This document shows, one piece after another, positions 1 to 9,437 of a DNA stretch of 64,000 bases. The position numbers and the translations under genes are program-made. Below the pieces are notes generated by a model. It had not been told where the DNA came from, did no database searches, and saw only the letters and a program-made list of their open reading frames with translations. Source of the DNA: LH-M37 sp965602855 (lineage in GTDB: Bacteria > Pseudomonadota > Gammaproteobacteria > SZUA-229); assembly GCA_965602855.1 (NCBI GenBank), contig CBFCZV010000009.1, positions 1 to 64,000 on the forward strand. Reading direction: 5' to 3'. Each line of letters opens with the position of its first letter. Within the stretch, counting starts at the first letter, position 1.

Positions 1-2
1 AT

Positions 3-731
3 GCATCATCCTTAAAACCAGAGGTGGTTGCCGGTCTGGATATTATGATCGTGCGTGAACTCACTGGCGGTATTTATTTTGGTGAGCCACGCGGTATTCG
101 TACAAAAGAAAATGGTGAGCGCGAAGGCTATAACACCCTGGTTTATAGCGAGTCAGAAGTGGATCGCATTTCACGCGTGGCTTTTGATATTGCGATGAAG
201 CGTGGTAAAAAGTTATGTTCTGTCGATAAAGCCAACGTGCTCGAAGTTTCTGAGTTATGGCGTGAGACGGTGGTGAAAGTTGGTGAAGAATACAAAGACG
301 TTGAACTGAGCCATATGTACGTTGATAACGCCGCTATGCAGTTGGTGAAATGGCCGAAGCAGTTCGATGTGATGGTCACCAAGAATATGTTTGGTGATAT
401 TTTATCTGATGCTGCTGCCATGCTGACCGGTTCGATTGGCATGTTGCCTTCAGCGTCGTTGGATGCAAACAGTAAAGGTATGTACGAACCCATTCATGGT
501 TCAGCGCCGGATATAGCCGGTAAAGGCGTGGCTAATCCATTAGCAACTATTTTATCTGTTGCCATGATGTTGCGTTACAGTCTTGATGAATCAGCACTGG
601 CAGATAAGATTGATGCCGCTGTCGGTCGTGTGCTCGATAAAGGTTTGCGCACACCGGATATTATGGCTGAAGGTTGTAAAGAAATTGGTACCGTTGCAAT
701 GGGTGATGCCGTGATGGCAGAACTGGCCTGA
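3..731 (+). CDS. leuB: 3-isopropylmalate dehydrogenase, 5'-truncated by window edge
   Basis: Catalyses NAD-dependent oxidative decarboxylation of 3-isopropylmalate in leucine synthesis, in the cytosol. The frame is open from base 3 with no start codon, so roughly the first third of a ~358-residue enzyme lies to the left of the window. Visible family motifs are VRELTGGIYFG, the substrate-site stretch DNAAMQLVKWP, the metal-binding TKNMFGDILSDAAA, and PIHGSAPDIAGKG in the NAD loop. The GTG at 24 is an internal valine, not a start. asd follows after 51 bp on the same strand, an order seen in Pseudomonas. Family assignment is firm; only the missing N-terminus is unknown. Confidence 0.97.
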   Translation, partial: ASSLKPEVVAGLDIMIVRELTGGIYFGEPRGIRTKENGEREGYNTLVYSESEVDRISRVAFDIAMKRGKKLCSVDKANVLEVSELWRETVVKVGEEYKDVELSHMYVDNAAMQLVKWPKQFDVMVTKNMFGDILSDAAAMLTGSIGMLPSASLDANSKGMYEPIHGSAPDIAGKGVANPLATILSVAMMLRYSLDESALADKIDAAVGRVLDKGLRTPDIMAEGCKEIGTVAMGDAVMAELA

Positions 732-782
732 TTTATAGAGCCAGTAATTAATTTTAGTATTTGAAAAATTGGAAAGAAGATA

Positions 783-1805
783 ATGAGTAAAACTTATGAT
801 GTTGCAGTAGTCGGTGCTACCGGTGCAGTGGGTGAAGCCATGCTATCGATTCTGGCTGAACGTAATTTTCCTGTCGGCGAAGTTCATGCGCTGGCAAGCA
901 GCCGCTCAAAGGGCAAGCGTGTAGAGTTTGGCGATAAGATGCTGGTGGTTAGAGATCTGGCCGAGTTCGATTTTTCCAAAGTGCAAATTGGTTTGTTTTC
1001 TGCGGGCGCTTCAATTTCCAAAGAGTTTGCGCCAAAAGCCGCTGCGGCTGGTTGTGTAGTTATCGACAACACTTCAGAGTTTCGTTACGACGATGAAATT
1101 CCATTAGTCGTACCCGAAGTGAATCCACACGCCATTGCTGATCATAAAAAACATGGCATTATTGCTAATCCAAACTGTTCAACTATCCAGATGTTGGTGG
1201 CGTTAAAACCTATCTATGATGAGGTGGGTATCACACGTATTAATGTGGCAACTTATCAGGCGGTATCCGGCACCGGTAAAGAAGCGATTGAAGAACTGGC
1301 GGGACAGACAGCGAGTTTGTTAAATGCAAGACCAATGAAGTGTGAAGTTTATCCAAAACAAATCGCATTTAATGTTTTGCCGCAAATTGATGTCTTCCTT
1401 GAAAATGGTTACACCAAAGAAGAAATGAAAATGGTCTGGGAAACACGTAAAATTTTCGAAGACGAATCTATTATGGTGAATCCAACGGCTGTTCGTGTGC
1501 CTGTATTTTTTGGTCATTCAGAAGCCATTCATATCGAAACGACTGACAAGATCAGTGCTGAAAAAGTGACTGAATTATTGTCAGCAGCAGATGGTGTGAC
1601 AGTGCTGGATGAGCGAAAAGATGGTGGTTATCCGACTGCGGTTACCGAAGGTGCTAACAATGATCCAGTCTATGTTGGGCGTATTCGTGAAGATATCTCT
1701 CATGAAAAAGGCATCGATATGTGGGTGGTGGCGGATAACGTTAGAAAGGGTGCTGCATTAAATAGCGTACAAATTGCTGAAATTTTGATAAAACAATATT
1801 TATAA
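783..1805 (+). CDS. asd: Aspartate-semialdehyde dehydrogenase
   Basis: Reduces aspartyl phosphate to aspartate semialdehyde, the branch point to lysine/diaminopimelate, threonine and methionine. The 340-residue length fits the short (Pseudomonas asd2-like) form. It has an N-terminal Rossmann loop VVGATGAVGEAM, catalytic Cys132 in NPNCSTIQ, and the catalytic histidine near 245 in VFFGHSEAIH. ATG at 783 follows a purine-rich GGAAAGAAGA. It lies between leuB and fimV, the conserved gammaproteobacterial order. It feeds the DapA encoded later in the window and the MetZ branch. Confidence 0.97.
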   Translation: MSKTYDVAVVGATGAVGEAMLSILAERNFPVGEVHALASSRSKGKRVEFGDKMLVVRDLAEFDFSKVQIGLFSAGASISKEFAPKAAAAGCVVIDNTSEFRYDDEIPLVVPEVNPHAIADHKKHGIIANPNCSTIQMLVALKPIYDEVGITRINVATYQAVSGTGKEAIEELAGQTASLLNARPMKCEVYPKQIAFNVLPQIDVFLENGYTKEEMKMVWETRKIFEDESIMVNPTAVRVPVFFGHSEAIHIETTDKISAEKVTELLSAADGVTVLDERKDGGYPTAVTEGANNDPVYVGRIREDISHEKGIDMWVVADNVRKGAALNSVQIAEILIKQYL

Positions 1806-1829
1806 CCTATAGTTAGACCAGCATACTTA

Positions 1830-1850
1830 ACGTACCTTCTTAAGGTATGT
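1830..1850. repeat. Short inverted repeat after asd
   Basis: A 9-bp stem (ACGTACCTT / AAGGTATGT, one G-T wobble) closes a 3-nt loop, 25 bp past the asd stop. No T-run follows on the + strand, so it is at best a weak or 3'-end-protecting hairpin, not a clear intrinsic terminator. The remaining 100 bases up to fimV show nothing else I can support. Confidence 0.4.
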
Positions 1851-1958
1851 TGTTAAGATAACAAGAAAAAGGCCGCTACATAGGCCATTGGCAGAAATTG
1901 ATCAGGGACTGAATACGGTTAGTTTCTGTGTGAAGAGAACAAATAAAGGGGAAATACA

Positions 1959-4868
1959 GTGCGTAAATTGATCTTTGCCTTGGCACTCGGGGTGATACTA
2001 GTTCCCAACCAAGGATTTACTCTAGGTTTGGGCGAAATTGAAGTTAATTCTTCTTTAAATCAAAAGCTTGCGGCTCGTATTGATCTATTGTCAGCGTCTC
2101 CTGAGGATGCTGAATCATTGATAGTGAAGTTGGCTTCTCGAGAAGAATTTACTCGTGCGGGTCTTGATCGTCCAATGGTGCTAAGTTCGTTGAAGTTTAA
2201 GGCTTCAGTGGAAGGTGATCAGGTCTATATTGATGTGTTGTCGCCAAAGCCTATTCGCGAACCTTTCCTCAATTTTTTAGTAGAAGTAGATTGGCCTAAG
2301 GGGCACTTGATACGTGAGTACACTATTTTGCTTGATCCGCCTGTGTTTATGCGTAAAACGCAAAAGACAGATTCTGGATCTAGTCGTCCTGTTATGCAGG
2401 AGGCCGCAAGTACTGCCCCAGTAAGTGTTGAGTCATCAGCACAGGCGCTTGAATCAGTTGAATCAGATATGCCTGCTTCAGTTGAGCAAGATACTCCCAT
2501 TATCGAAGAAGTTGTTGCCGCAGAGTCTGTACAGCAAGCAAGTTATGCAGCACCAGATACAGCTGGCCACCGTATTCAGGAAGGTGATACCGCCTGGAGT
2601 CTTGCTAACAGCATGAAACCTGATGATTCGGTCTCTACTCAACAGATGCTGGTGGCCATGCTACGAGCTAATCCCGAAGTGTTTGTTAATGAGAATGTGA
2701 ATGGTCTTAAGCGAGGCTATATCCTGCGTACACCTGATTATGCAGATATTGAAGCGATTAGTCATGAGGAAGCCAAAGCAGCTGTGCTTCAGCAGAATGC
2801 ATTGTGGCGTGAATATCAGCAGTCTTTGTCCAGTGATCAGCCAGCTTCGGCCATTGATGAGAGTTATACGGAGAGTGAGTACAGCTCCGCTGTAGATATG
2901 AATGATGATTCACGTTTGTCTATCGTGAGTGCTGGTGGTGGTTCTTCTGCATCGGGTGAAATGAAGGATGCATCTGAAATGACCGAAGCTGAATTGCGTG
3001 ATCAGCTGGCACTGGCGCGTGAGAGTGTTGAGACAGAGCGAGTAGAAAAAGAAGCGCTTCAGGGGCAGGTTGACACTCTATCGACACAAGTCGACAAGAT
3101 GAAGGGCTTGCTGACCATTGAAGATGAAGCTATGGCTGAAATGCAGTCAGCAGCTACGCCTTCTGATGACGAAGCATTAACCGTCGATGATGTTGATGAA
3201 GAAGTGATCGTTGATGAAACCGTTGCAGAGCTGGGTGATGAAGAACAGGCACTGGATGCGTTAGATGCTTTGACGGGTGAATCAGCCACAGAAGAAAATT
3301 TACTGGCTGAGGGTGAAGAGCTATTTGTAGATGAAATAGACGCGACTGATCAAGAAGTAGAGTTTGTTGCTGATGAAGAGATAGTTAATGATGTAGAGCC
3401 TGCTTTCGTACAGCCTCAGGAATCTGGCCTGATTGATATTCTGCTCAATAATCGATTAATAATAGCCATTTTAGCGGCTGCCTTATTAATCATTGGTGCT
3501 ATCGGCTATTTGATTAAGCGTCGCCGTGATAATGCATCGAGTGATTCGGAAGAGGTCCTGATTTCAGAACCTTTTGCAAGTAGCGAAGAAGATGCACTGG
3601 AAGATGTCGCTGATTCGATTGACGATGAGTCACTGGACGATCTAGTTAGTGACGAAGAAGTTGAAGCTTCGATGGAGGAAGCTGAGGCGGAAGAAGAATT
3701 TGATGCAGAAGCGACCATGATTCTGCCTTCAGGAACGGATACAGTTGTGACACCAGCTGCTGAGTTACAGCCTGAAGAGGAAGAAGAGCAAGATGATGTT
3801 ACCGCTGAAGCTGATGTTTATATGGCTTATGGTATTTATCAGCAAGCTGAAGAGTTGCTGGAAAATGCAATTAAAGAGAATCCAGATAAAGATGTTTATC
3901 GTGTCAAATTGGCTGAAGCCTATTTCGCGGGTAAGAATGCAGATTCTCTTGCAAAACTAGGTTCTGAAATGAAAGAAAGACTGGGTGATGAAATGACACC
4001 AGCCTGGACCAAGGTTGTGACCATGGGCAAGGAACTTTGTCCAGATGCTGAGGTATTCCAGCAGGCTGATGGGGGCACTAGTTTAGATCTTGATGATATG
4101 ATGCCAAAATCACCAGAGCCAATGGACTTTGATCTGGGTGATGAAACAGGCGATAGTGTTCCAGATCTTGATTTAGATTTTGACTCTCCACTCGATGATT
4201 CGGCTGATGATGGTGGATTTGAATTGCCGTCTATGGATGAAACAGCCGTTATTTCTCCAGATGAAACAGCGATTATGTCAACCGAGCCTGAGTCACTTGA
4301 TGAGCTTGAATTTGATCTGGGTGAAACTGAGGCGATTGAAGAGCCAGCTGTGGATGAAGAAGAGTTCTCACTGGATATTGAGGCTTCTGAGCTGGATCTG
4401 GAAGCGACAAGTGATACTACTGATGAAAGCGCTGATGATACAGGTCTGGATATGGATTTTGATATGTCGATAGATTCAGAACCTGAAGAGGTTTCTGATG
4501 ATGCTGGATTGGATATGGATCTAGATATGTCAATGGATGTAGAAGATGCAACAGCAGGTCTGGATGCTGATCTTGATTTATCTATGGAAGATATTTCTTC
4601 AACTGAAGAACCATCAGAAGAAGTTGCTGATCTTGATATGAGCACCGATGATGCGGGTCTGGATATGTCGCTGGATGATGATCTTGGTGACGTGGATTTA
4701 TCAGAGCCTGTCGATGTGGATGAGATCAATACCAAGCTTGACCTGGCTAAAGCTTATCTTGATATGGGTGACCACGAAGGTGCTCGTGATATTCTTGATG
4801 AAGTGCTGGCTGGTGGTAATGCCGATCAGAAGAAAGAAGCAACAGAACTACTGGCTCAGACGAGCTAA
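1959..4868 (+). CDS. fimV: FimV/HubP-type polar hub and peptidoglycan-binding protein
   Basis: Inner-membrane polar landmark protein needed in relatives for type IV pilus function, chemotaxis-array placement and chromosome/pole organisation. GTG start at 1959 with strong AAAGGGG 8-15 bp upstream. Order along 969 residues: signal peptide (1-21); FimV N-terminal domain (GLGEIEVNSSLNQKL onward); a LysM-like segment near 205-260 (IQEGDTAWSLANSM); a coiled-coil stretch near 340-385; one transmembrane helix near 490-512; a very acidic cytoplasmic region; TPR-like repeats near 625-660; and the FimV C-terminal TPR motif (LDLAKAYLDMGDHEGARDIL). Length is close to P. aeruginosa FimV. It sits between asd and truA as in Pseudomonas and ends in a clear terminator. 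Confidence 0.95.
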   Translation: MRKLIFALALGVILVPNQGFTLGLGEIEVNSSLNQKLAARIDLLSASPEDAESLIVKLASREEFTRAGLDRPMVLSSLKFKASVEGDQVYIDVLSPKPIREPFLNFLVEVDWPKGHLIREYTILLDPPVFMRKTQKTDSGSSRPVMQEAASTAPVSVESSAQALESVESDMPASVEQDTPIIEEVVAAESVQQASYAAPDTAGHRIQEGDTAWSLANSMKPDDSVSTQQMLVAMLRANPEVFVNENVNGLKRGYILRTPDYADIEAISHEEAKAAVLQQNALWREYQQSLSSDQPASAIDESYTESEYSSAVDMNDDSRLSIVSAGGGSSASGEMKDASEMTEAELRDQLALARESVETERVEKEALQGQVDTLSTQVDKMKGLLTIEDEAMAEMQSAATPSDDEALTVDDVDEEVIVDETVAELGDEEQALDALDALTGESATEENLLAEGEELFVDEIDATDQEVEFVADEEIVNDVEPAFVQPQESGLIDILLNNRLIIAILAAALLIIGAIGYLIKRRRDNASSDSEEVLISEPFASSEEDALEDVADSIDDESLDDLVSDEEVEASMEEAEAEEEFDAEATMILPSGTDTVVTPAAELQPEEEEEQDDVTAEADVYMAYGIYQQAEELLENAIKENPDKDVYRVKLAEAYFAGKNADSLAKLGSEMKERLGDEMTPAWTKVVTMGKELCPDAEVFQQADGGTSLDLDDMMPKSPEPMDFDLGDETGDSVPDLDLDFDSPLDDSADDGGFELPSMDETAVISPDETAIMSTEPESLDELEFDLGETEAIEEPAVDEEEFSLDIEASELDLEATSDTTDESADDTGLDMDFDMSIDSEPEEVSDDAGLDMDLDMSMDVEDATAGLDADLDLSMEDISSTEEPSEEVADLDMSTDDAGLDMSLDDDLGDVDLSEPVDVDEINTKLDLAKAYLDMGDHEGARDILDEVLAGGNADQKKEATELLAQTS
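4441..4690 (+). repeat. Degenerate acidic repeats inside fimV
   Basis: About five degenerate copies of a GLDMDLDMSMD-like unit occur near the FimV C-terminus, just before the terminal TPR motif. Each is Asp/Met/Leu-alternating and separated by Glu/Asp-rich linkers. Low-complexity acidic repeats are typical of FimV/HubP cytoplasmic regions and often vary in copy number between strains. Confidence 0.7.
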
Positions 4869-4922
4869 GCAGTGGTTTAGTTTTAAAGCTACGAAAAAAC
4901 GAAATTATCGTTTAAAATATCG

Positions 4923-4951
4923 AAACGGCATCTTTTTGGTGCCGTTTTTTT
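4923..4951 (+). terminator. Intrinsic terminator after fimV
   Basis: Stem AAACGGCA / TGCCGTTT with a 9-nt loop runs straight into seven T residues, 54 bp after the fimV stop and 16 bp before the truA start. A perfect stem plus U-tract makes this a strong call. truA and the trp genes are therefore probably fed by readthrough or a promoter overlapping this site. Confidence 0.88.
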
Positions 4952-4967
4952 ATTCGGTATAAAAAAT

Positions 4968-5762
4968 ATGAGTACAACACGTATCGCAATAGGCATTGAA
5001 TACAATGGCAGTCATTTTAATGGCTGGCAGATACAGTCTCAGGATGCGCGTACCGTTCAAGAGATGGTACAACTAGCGCTGGAAAAAATAGCAATTCACC
5101 CGATCAGTCTGATTTGCGCAGGGCGAACCGATACCGGTGTGCACGCGACAGCGCAGGTGGCGCATTTTGATACGACGGTAGAGCGCGAGCTGAAAGCCTG
5201 GGTGATGGGTGGCAACATTCACTTGCCGGATGATGTCAGTATTGTCTGGGCAAAAAAAGTGGATGTAGATTTTAGTGCGCGTTTTAGTGCGTTTAAGCGC
5301 AGGTACAGATATGTGATTTTAAATCGCAGGGCAAGAACTGCGATTCACAGCAAACAGGTGACCTGGATTTATGATGACCTGAATGTTGAAGCTATGCACG
5401 AGGCTGCGCAGGCCATGTTGGGTAAACAGGATTTTTCATCGTTCCGTTCTTCAAAATGTCAGGCCAGCAATGCGATTCGAATCATGCATTCGATTAATGT
5501 TTTTCGTGATGGTGATTATATATTTCTGGATATCTGTGCGAATGCATTCCTGCACCACATGGTCAGAAACATTGTCGGTTCATTGTTGATGATTGGCAGG
5601 GGTGAGCAGCCACTAACATGGATGACAGATTTGCTGGAAGCCAAAGATCGGACTAAGGCCGGGCCGACAGCTCAGGCCGCCGGATTATATCTGGTTGCTG
5701 TAGAATACCCAGAACAATATGATTTGCCATCGACTGGTTTTTTACCAAGATTTAGCGACTGA
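4968..5762 (+). CDS. truA: tRNA pseudouridine synthase A (positions 38-40)
   Basis: Converts U38, U39 and U40 in the anticodon arm of tRNAs to pseudouridine. The 264-residue protein carries the catalytic Asp55 in the invariant GRTDTGVHA motif, an FKRRYRY substrate-binding stretch, and HHMVRNIVG in the C-terminal half. It starts at ATG 4968 right behind the fimV terminator, and trpF follows after 12 bp. fimV-truA-trpF is a conserved gammaproteobacterial order. Confidence 0.97.
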   Translation: MSTTRIAIGIEYNGSHFNGWQIQSQDARTVQEMVQLALEKIAIHPISLICAGRTDTGVHATAQVAHFDTTVERELKAWVMGGNIHLPDDVSIVWAKKVDVDFSARFSAFKRRYRYVILNRRARTAIHSKQVTWIYDDLNVEAMHEAAQAMLGKQDFSSFRSSKCQASNAIRIMHSINVFRDGDYIFLDICANAFLHHMVRNIVGSLLMIGRGEQPLTWMTDLLEAKDRTKAGPTAQAAGLYLVAVEYPEQYDLPSTGFLPRFSD

Positions 5763-5774
5763 CGGGATACTAGA

Positions 5775-6389
5775 ATGTCTTATACGCGTGTTAAAATATG
5801 CGGGATTACTCGAACGGAAGATGCCTTGCACGCAGCCACTGAAGGTGTGGATGCAATTGGTCTGGTTTTTTACTCGAAGAGTCCGCGATTTGTGACATCG
5901 GATCAGGCAGCGGAAATTAGTCATAAATTGCCTGCTTTTATTACTTCAGTAGCTCTATTTAAGGATGCTGATGCAGAAGAAGTTAGTCAGATTTTGACTG
6001 AAGTCCCGATTGATTTATTGCAATTTCACGGCAGTGAAAGCGCCGAGTTTTGCCGCCAGTTCGGCAAGCCCTATATCAAGGCGCTGGGCATGGCGGGAGA
6101 GTCTTCTGTGCCAAAGCGGGTTGAAGAATATCATGATGCACGCGGTCTGTTGCTGGATGGTCATGCACCGGGTGCTGATGGTGGCAAGGGGCAAAATTTT
6201 GAATGGAATATGATTCCCGCTGATCTGGAATATCCATTGATACTGGCGGGCGGTCTGGATGTGAATAATGTGGCTGAAGCGATTCAAACCGTACAGCCTT
6301 ACGCTGTTGACGTTAGCAGTGGCGTGGAAAGTGAAAAAGGTATTAAGGATGCCGCATTAGTGACGGCATTTATGAAAAAGGTGAGATAG
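5775..6389 (+). CDS. trpF: Phosphoribosylanthranilate isomerase
   Basis: Isomerises N-(5-phosphoribosyl)anthranilate to CdRP in tryptophan synthesis. A (beta/alpha)8 protein of 204 residues with general base Cys9 in VKICGITR, LLQFHGSE, and the general-acid/phosphate region AVDVSSGVESEKGIKD. It is monofunctional, not fused to TrpC as in E. coli. trpB starts 8 bp later, and trpB and trpA overlap, so trpFBA look co-transcribed. Confidence 0.97.
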   Translation: MSYTRVKICGITRTEDALHAATEGVDAIGLVFYSKSPRFVTSDQAAEISHKLPAFITSVALFKDADAEEVSQILTEVPIDLLQFHGSESAEFCRQFGKPYIKALGMAGESSVPKRVEEYHDARGLLLDGHAPGADGGKGQNFEWNMIPADLEYPLILAGGLDVNNVAEAIQTVQPYAVDVSSGVESEKGIKDAALVTAFMKKVR

Positions 6390-6397
6390 GCGTAAGC

Positions 6398-7618
6398 ATG
6401 AGTGAAGTAAAAGATAAAATTGATTATTCGGCGATGCCCGATGAACGTGGGCACTTTGGTGTTTACGGCGGTATTTTTGCATCCGAGACATTAATGCAGG
6501 CGCTCGATGAGTTAAAAGAGGCCTACGAAAAATCGATTAACGATAAAGCCTTTCAGGCTGAGTTTGATGCTGATCTGGCGCATTATGTTGGTCGTCCCAG
6601 CCCGCTGTATTATGCTGAGCGTCTGTCCAGAGAAAATGGCGGCGCACAAATTTATCTTAAGCGTGAAGACTTAAACCACACTGGCGCGCACAAAGTGAAT
6701 AACACCATTGGTCAGGCGCTGTTAGCCAGAGCCATGGGCAAGAAACGTGTAATCGCTGAAACTGGCGCGGGTCAGCACGGCGTAGCAACGGCGACGGTGG
6801 CGGCACGCTTTGGTATGGAATGCGTCGTTTACATGGGGCAGGAAGATATCATTCGACAGGCGCCCAATGTTTATCGTATGAAGTTGCTGGGTGCTGAAGT
6901 GATTCCAGTGACCTCGGGTTCAAAAACGCTGAAGGATGCGCTCAATGAAGCCATGCGCGACTGGGTGACCAATGTTGATGATACTTTTTACATCATTGGC
7001 ACAGTGGCCGGACCGCACCCCTATCCGGCTATGGTACGTGATTTTCAGGCCATTATTGGTCGTGAAGCGCGTCAGCAAATACAGGATCAAACTGGTCGTC
7101 TGCCTGATGCTCTGGTCGCCTGTATTGGTGGTGGCTCCAATGCGATTGGTCTGTTCCATCCTTTCCTCGCTGATGAATCGGTTGAAATGTACGGTGTCGA
7201 AGCCGCGGGTGATGGTCTGGAAACTGGTCGCCACGCCGCGCCTTTATGCGCTGGTATGCCGGGCGTATTGCACGGCAATCGCACTTATTTGATGGAAGAT
7301 AAAGATGGTCAGATTATCGAGACGCATTCTGTTTCAGCGGGTTTGGATTATCCTGGTGTTGGACCTGAGCATGCATGGTTGAAAGATATCGGTAGGGTGA
7401 ATTATGTTGCAGCCACCGATGATGAAGCATTGGCTGCATTTCATCTACTAACCCGCGTGGAAGGCATTATTCCGGCGCTGGAGTCCAGCCATGCTATTGC
7501 CTATGGTGTGAAGCAGGCGGCGCAGATGTCACCCGATCAAAATATTATTATCAATTTATCCGGCCGTGGTGATAAAGATATCAATACCATCGCCAAGATT
7601 GAAGGTATCGAATTATGA
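6398..7618 (+). CDS. trpB: Tryptophan synthase beta chain
   Basis: PLP enzyme condensing indole with serine, working in an alpha2-beta2 complex with TrpA. Visible features are the N-terminal FGVYGGIFASETLM, PLP-binding Lys99 in HTGAHKVNN, catalytic Glu121 in ETGAGQHG, the phosphate-binding GGGSNAIG loop, and the C-terminal NLSGRGDKD. 406 residues is normal for TrpB1. The stop overlaps the trpA start (ATGA), which suggests translational coupling. Confidence 0.98.
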   Translation: MSEVKDKIDYSAMPDERGHFGVYGGIFASETLMQALDELKEAYEKSINDKAFQAEFDADLAHYVGRPSPLYYAERLSRENGGAQIYLKREDLNHTGAHKVNNTIGQALLARAMGKKRVIAETGAGQHGVATATVAARFGMECVVYMGQEDIIRQAPNVYRMKLLGAEVIPVTSGSKTLKDALNEAMRDWVTNVDDTFYIIGTVAGPHPYPAMVRDFQAIIGREARQQIQDQTGRLPDALVACIGGGSNAIGLFHPFLADESVEMYGVEAAGDGLETGRHAAPLCAGMPGVLHGNRTYLMEDKDGQIIETHSVSAGLDYPGVGPEHAWLKDIGRVNYVAATDDEALAAFHLLTRVEGIIPALESSHAIAYGVKQAAQMSPDQNIIINLSGRGDKDINTIAKIEGIEL

Positions 7619-8433
7619 GCCGCTTGAAAGCCTGTTTTGAGCGCCTGAGTGTCGAATCCAAGAAAGCGCTGATTCCTTATGTGATGACGGGCGATCCACA
7701 GCCCGAAGTAACTTTGCCGCTGATGCACGCCATGGTCGAATCCGGTGCCAGTATTATTGAGCTGGGTGCGCCTTTTTCAGATCCCATGGCCGATGGCCCG
7801 GTGATCCAGGCCGCAGCCGAGCGTTCACTGGAGCACCATACCAATCTGCACGATGTTTTTGCCGTGGCTAAACAATTCCGTGAAAAAGATGATCAAACAC
7901 CTATCGTCTTAATGGGCTATTTGAATCCCATCGAAGTCATGGGTTATGAAGTATTTGCCAAACAGGCCGCAGAAAATGGTATCGATGGTGTTATCACCGT
8001 GGATATGCCACCGGAAGAAGCCGAAGATTATATTGCTGCTTTGAAAAAATATAAGCTTGATCCTATCTTTTTGATAGCTCCAACGACCACTGAAGAGCGT
8101 ATGCAGAAAATTGCCGCTGTCGCTAGTGGCTTTGTTTACTACGTTTCGCTCAAGGGCGTAACTGGCGCTGCAACGCTGGATGTAGCGAGTGTGGTCGAGC
8201 GAGTTGATCTGATTCGTAAATATATTGATCTGCCGATTGGTGTTGGTTTTGGTATCAATAATGCAGAAACCGCCGCCAGTTTATCGAGCTGCGCTGATGC
8301 GGTTGTCGTGGGCAGTGCAATTGTGAATAGAATGGCTGCACAAAAAGACACAAAGTCTGAACAAACCACTATAATTGTCAGAGATGTAACAGAATTATTA
8401 GATTCGATGCGCAAAGCTATGGATTCGGAATAG
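7615..8433 (+). CDS. trpA: Tryptophan synthase alpha chain
   Basis: Cleaves indole-3-glycerol phosphate to indole, which is channelled to TrpB. Catalytic Glu49 (IIELGAPFSDP) and Asp60 (MADGPVIQ) are both present. YYVSLKGVTGA and PIGVGFGI form the phosphate site. 272 residues, normal length. It overlaps trpB by 4 bp, and accD follows after 57 bp with an RBS (GAGAGGAC) before its start. Confidence 0.98.
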   Translation: MSRLKACFERLSVESKKALIPYVMTGDPQPEVTLPLMHAMVESGASIIELGAPFSDPMADGPVIQAAAERSLEHHTNLHDVFAVAKQFREKDDQTPIVLMGYLNPIEVMGYEVFAKQAAENGIDGVITVDMPPEEAEDYIAALKKYKLDPIFLIAPTTTEERMQKIAAVASGFVYYVSLKGVTGAATLDVASVVERVDLIRKYIDLPIGVGFGINNAETAASLSSCADAVVVGSAIVNRMAAQKDTKSEQTTIIVRDVTELLDSMRKAMDSE

Positions 8434-8490
8434 CTGAAAGAATAACTGCCCGCAAGGGCTTGAGTCGGGTGATACGAGAGGACCCTACAC

Positions 8491-9363
8491 ATGAGCTGGT
8501 TTGAAAAATTAATGCCAACACGTATTCGCACGGAAGCGACGAGCAAAGGTGCCGTGCCAGAAGGACTGTGGACCAAGTGTATTTCATGCAGCGCGGTGCT
8601 TTATCGTGCTGAATTAGAACGTAATCAGGATGTATGTCCCAAGTGTAATCAGCATATGCGGATTTTTGGGCGTCGTCGTCTTGATCTATTTCTGGATGAA
8701 GAAGCACGTGAAGAAATTGCCAATAACCTGATGCCGATTGATAAGTTCAAGTTTAAAGATTCCAAAAAATACAAAGACCGTCTTTCAGTGGCTCAGAGAA
8801 ACACCGGTGAGAAAGATGCGCTGATTACCATTAAGGGCAAAGTTAAGGGCGTAGATGTGGTTGCTGCTGCTTTTGATTTCCGTTTCATGGGTGGTTCCAT
8901 GGGATCTGTAGTCGGCGAAAAATTTGTCAGAGCGGCTAATGTTGCGCTGAAAGAAAATATTCCGCTAGTTTGTTTCTCCGCCTCAGGTGGTGCTCGTATG
9001 CAGGAAGCTTTGTTCTCCCTGATGCAAATGGCTAAAACCAGCGCTGTTCTGGCCAAACTGGCTAAAAATAGAATTCCTTATATTTCTGTTCTTACCGACC
9101 CGACCATGGGTGGTGTCTCTGCCAGTTTTGCTATGTTGGGTGATATTCATATCGCTGAGCCTAAAGCACTGATTGGTTTTGCTGGCCCTCGCGTTATCGA
9201 GCAAACAGTGCGTGAGCAGTTGCCCGAAGGCTTCCAGCGTAGTGAGTTCCTGCTGGAGCACGGTGCGATAGATATGATTGTGGATCGTCGTGATTTGCGT
9301 GATCGTATTTCGAGCCTGTGCCTAATGTTGTCTAACCGCCCAGCGGTTCGGTCGGCTAGCTAA
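8491..9363 (+). CDS. accD: Acetyl-CoA carboxylase carboxyltransferase subunit beta
   Basis: Beta subunit of the carboxyltransferase that makes malonyl-CoA for fatty-acid synthesis, acting with AccA. An N-terminal four-cysteine zinc ribbon (Cys30, Cys33, Cys49, Cys52) is followed by the crotonase-fold carboxyltransferase core with SASGGARMQE, DPTMGGVSASFA and GFAGPRVIEQT. 290 residues is typical. It lies between trpA and folC; accD-folC is widely conserved. accA is not in this window. Confidence 0.97.
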   Translation: MSWFEKLMPTRIRTEATSKGAVPEGLWTKCISCSAVLYRAELERNQDVCPKCNQHMRIFGRRRLDLFLDEEAREEIANNLMPIDKFKFKDSKKYKDRLSVAQRNTGEKDALITIKGKVKGVDVVAAAFDFRFMGGSMGSVVGEKFVRAANVALKENIPLVCFSASGGARMQEALFSLMQMAKTSAVLAKLAKNRIPYISVLTDPTMGGVSASFAMLGDIHIAEPKALIGFAGPRVIEQTVREQLPEGFQRSEFLLEHGAIDMIVDRRDLRDRISSLCLMLSNRPAVRSAS

Positions 9364-9437
9364 AAGATTCTGTTTGTTCTCGTTCGGCGTTGGGCATTAT
9401 TTATGAATGCTCTCGTTCACTGCTGTAAAAGTCTTTT

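Noticed and set aside
24..26. GTG as start of the first gene
   Set aside because: The frame is open upstream to the window edge and the upstream residues match LeuB, so the gene is truncated, not started here.
3920..4735. Antisense 271-codon Ser-rich ORF
   Set aside because: It is the mirror of the Asp/Glu-rich FimV coding repeats; its composition is explained by them.
8139..8576. Antisense 145-codon ORF across the trpA-accD junction
   Set aside because: Low-complexity shadow of two firm genes on the + strand.
9364..9437. A terminator between accD and folC
   Set aside because: The matching AAAAGA / TCTTTT segments are about 60 bp apart with no compact hairpin or T-run.
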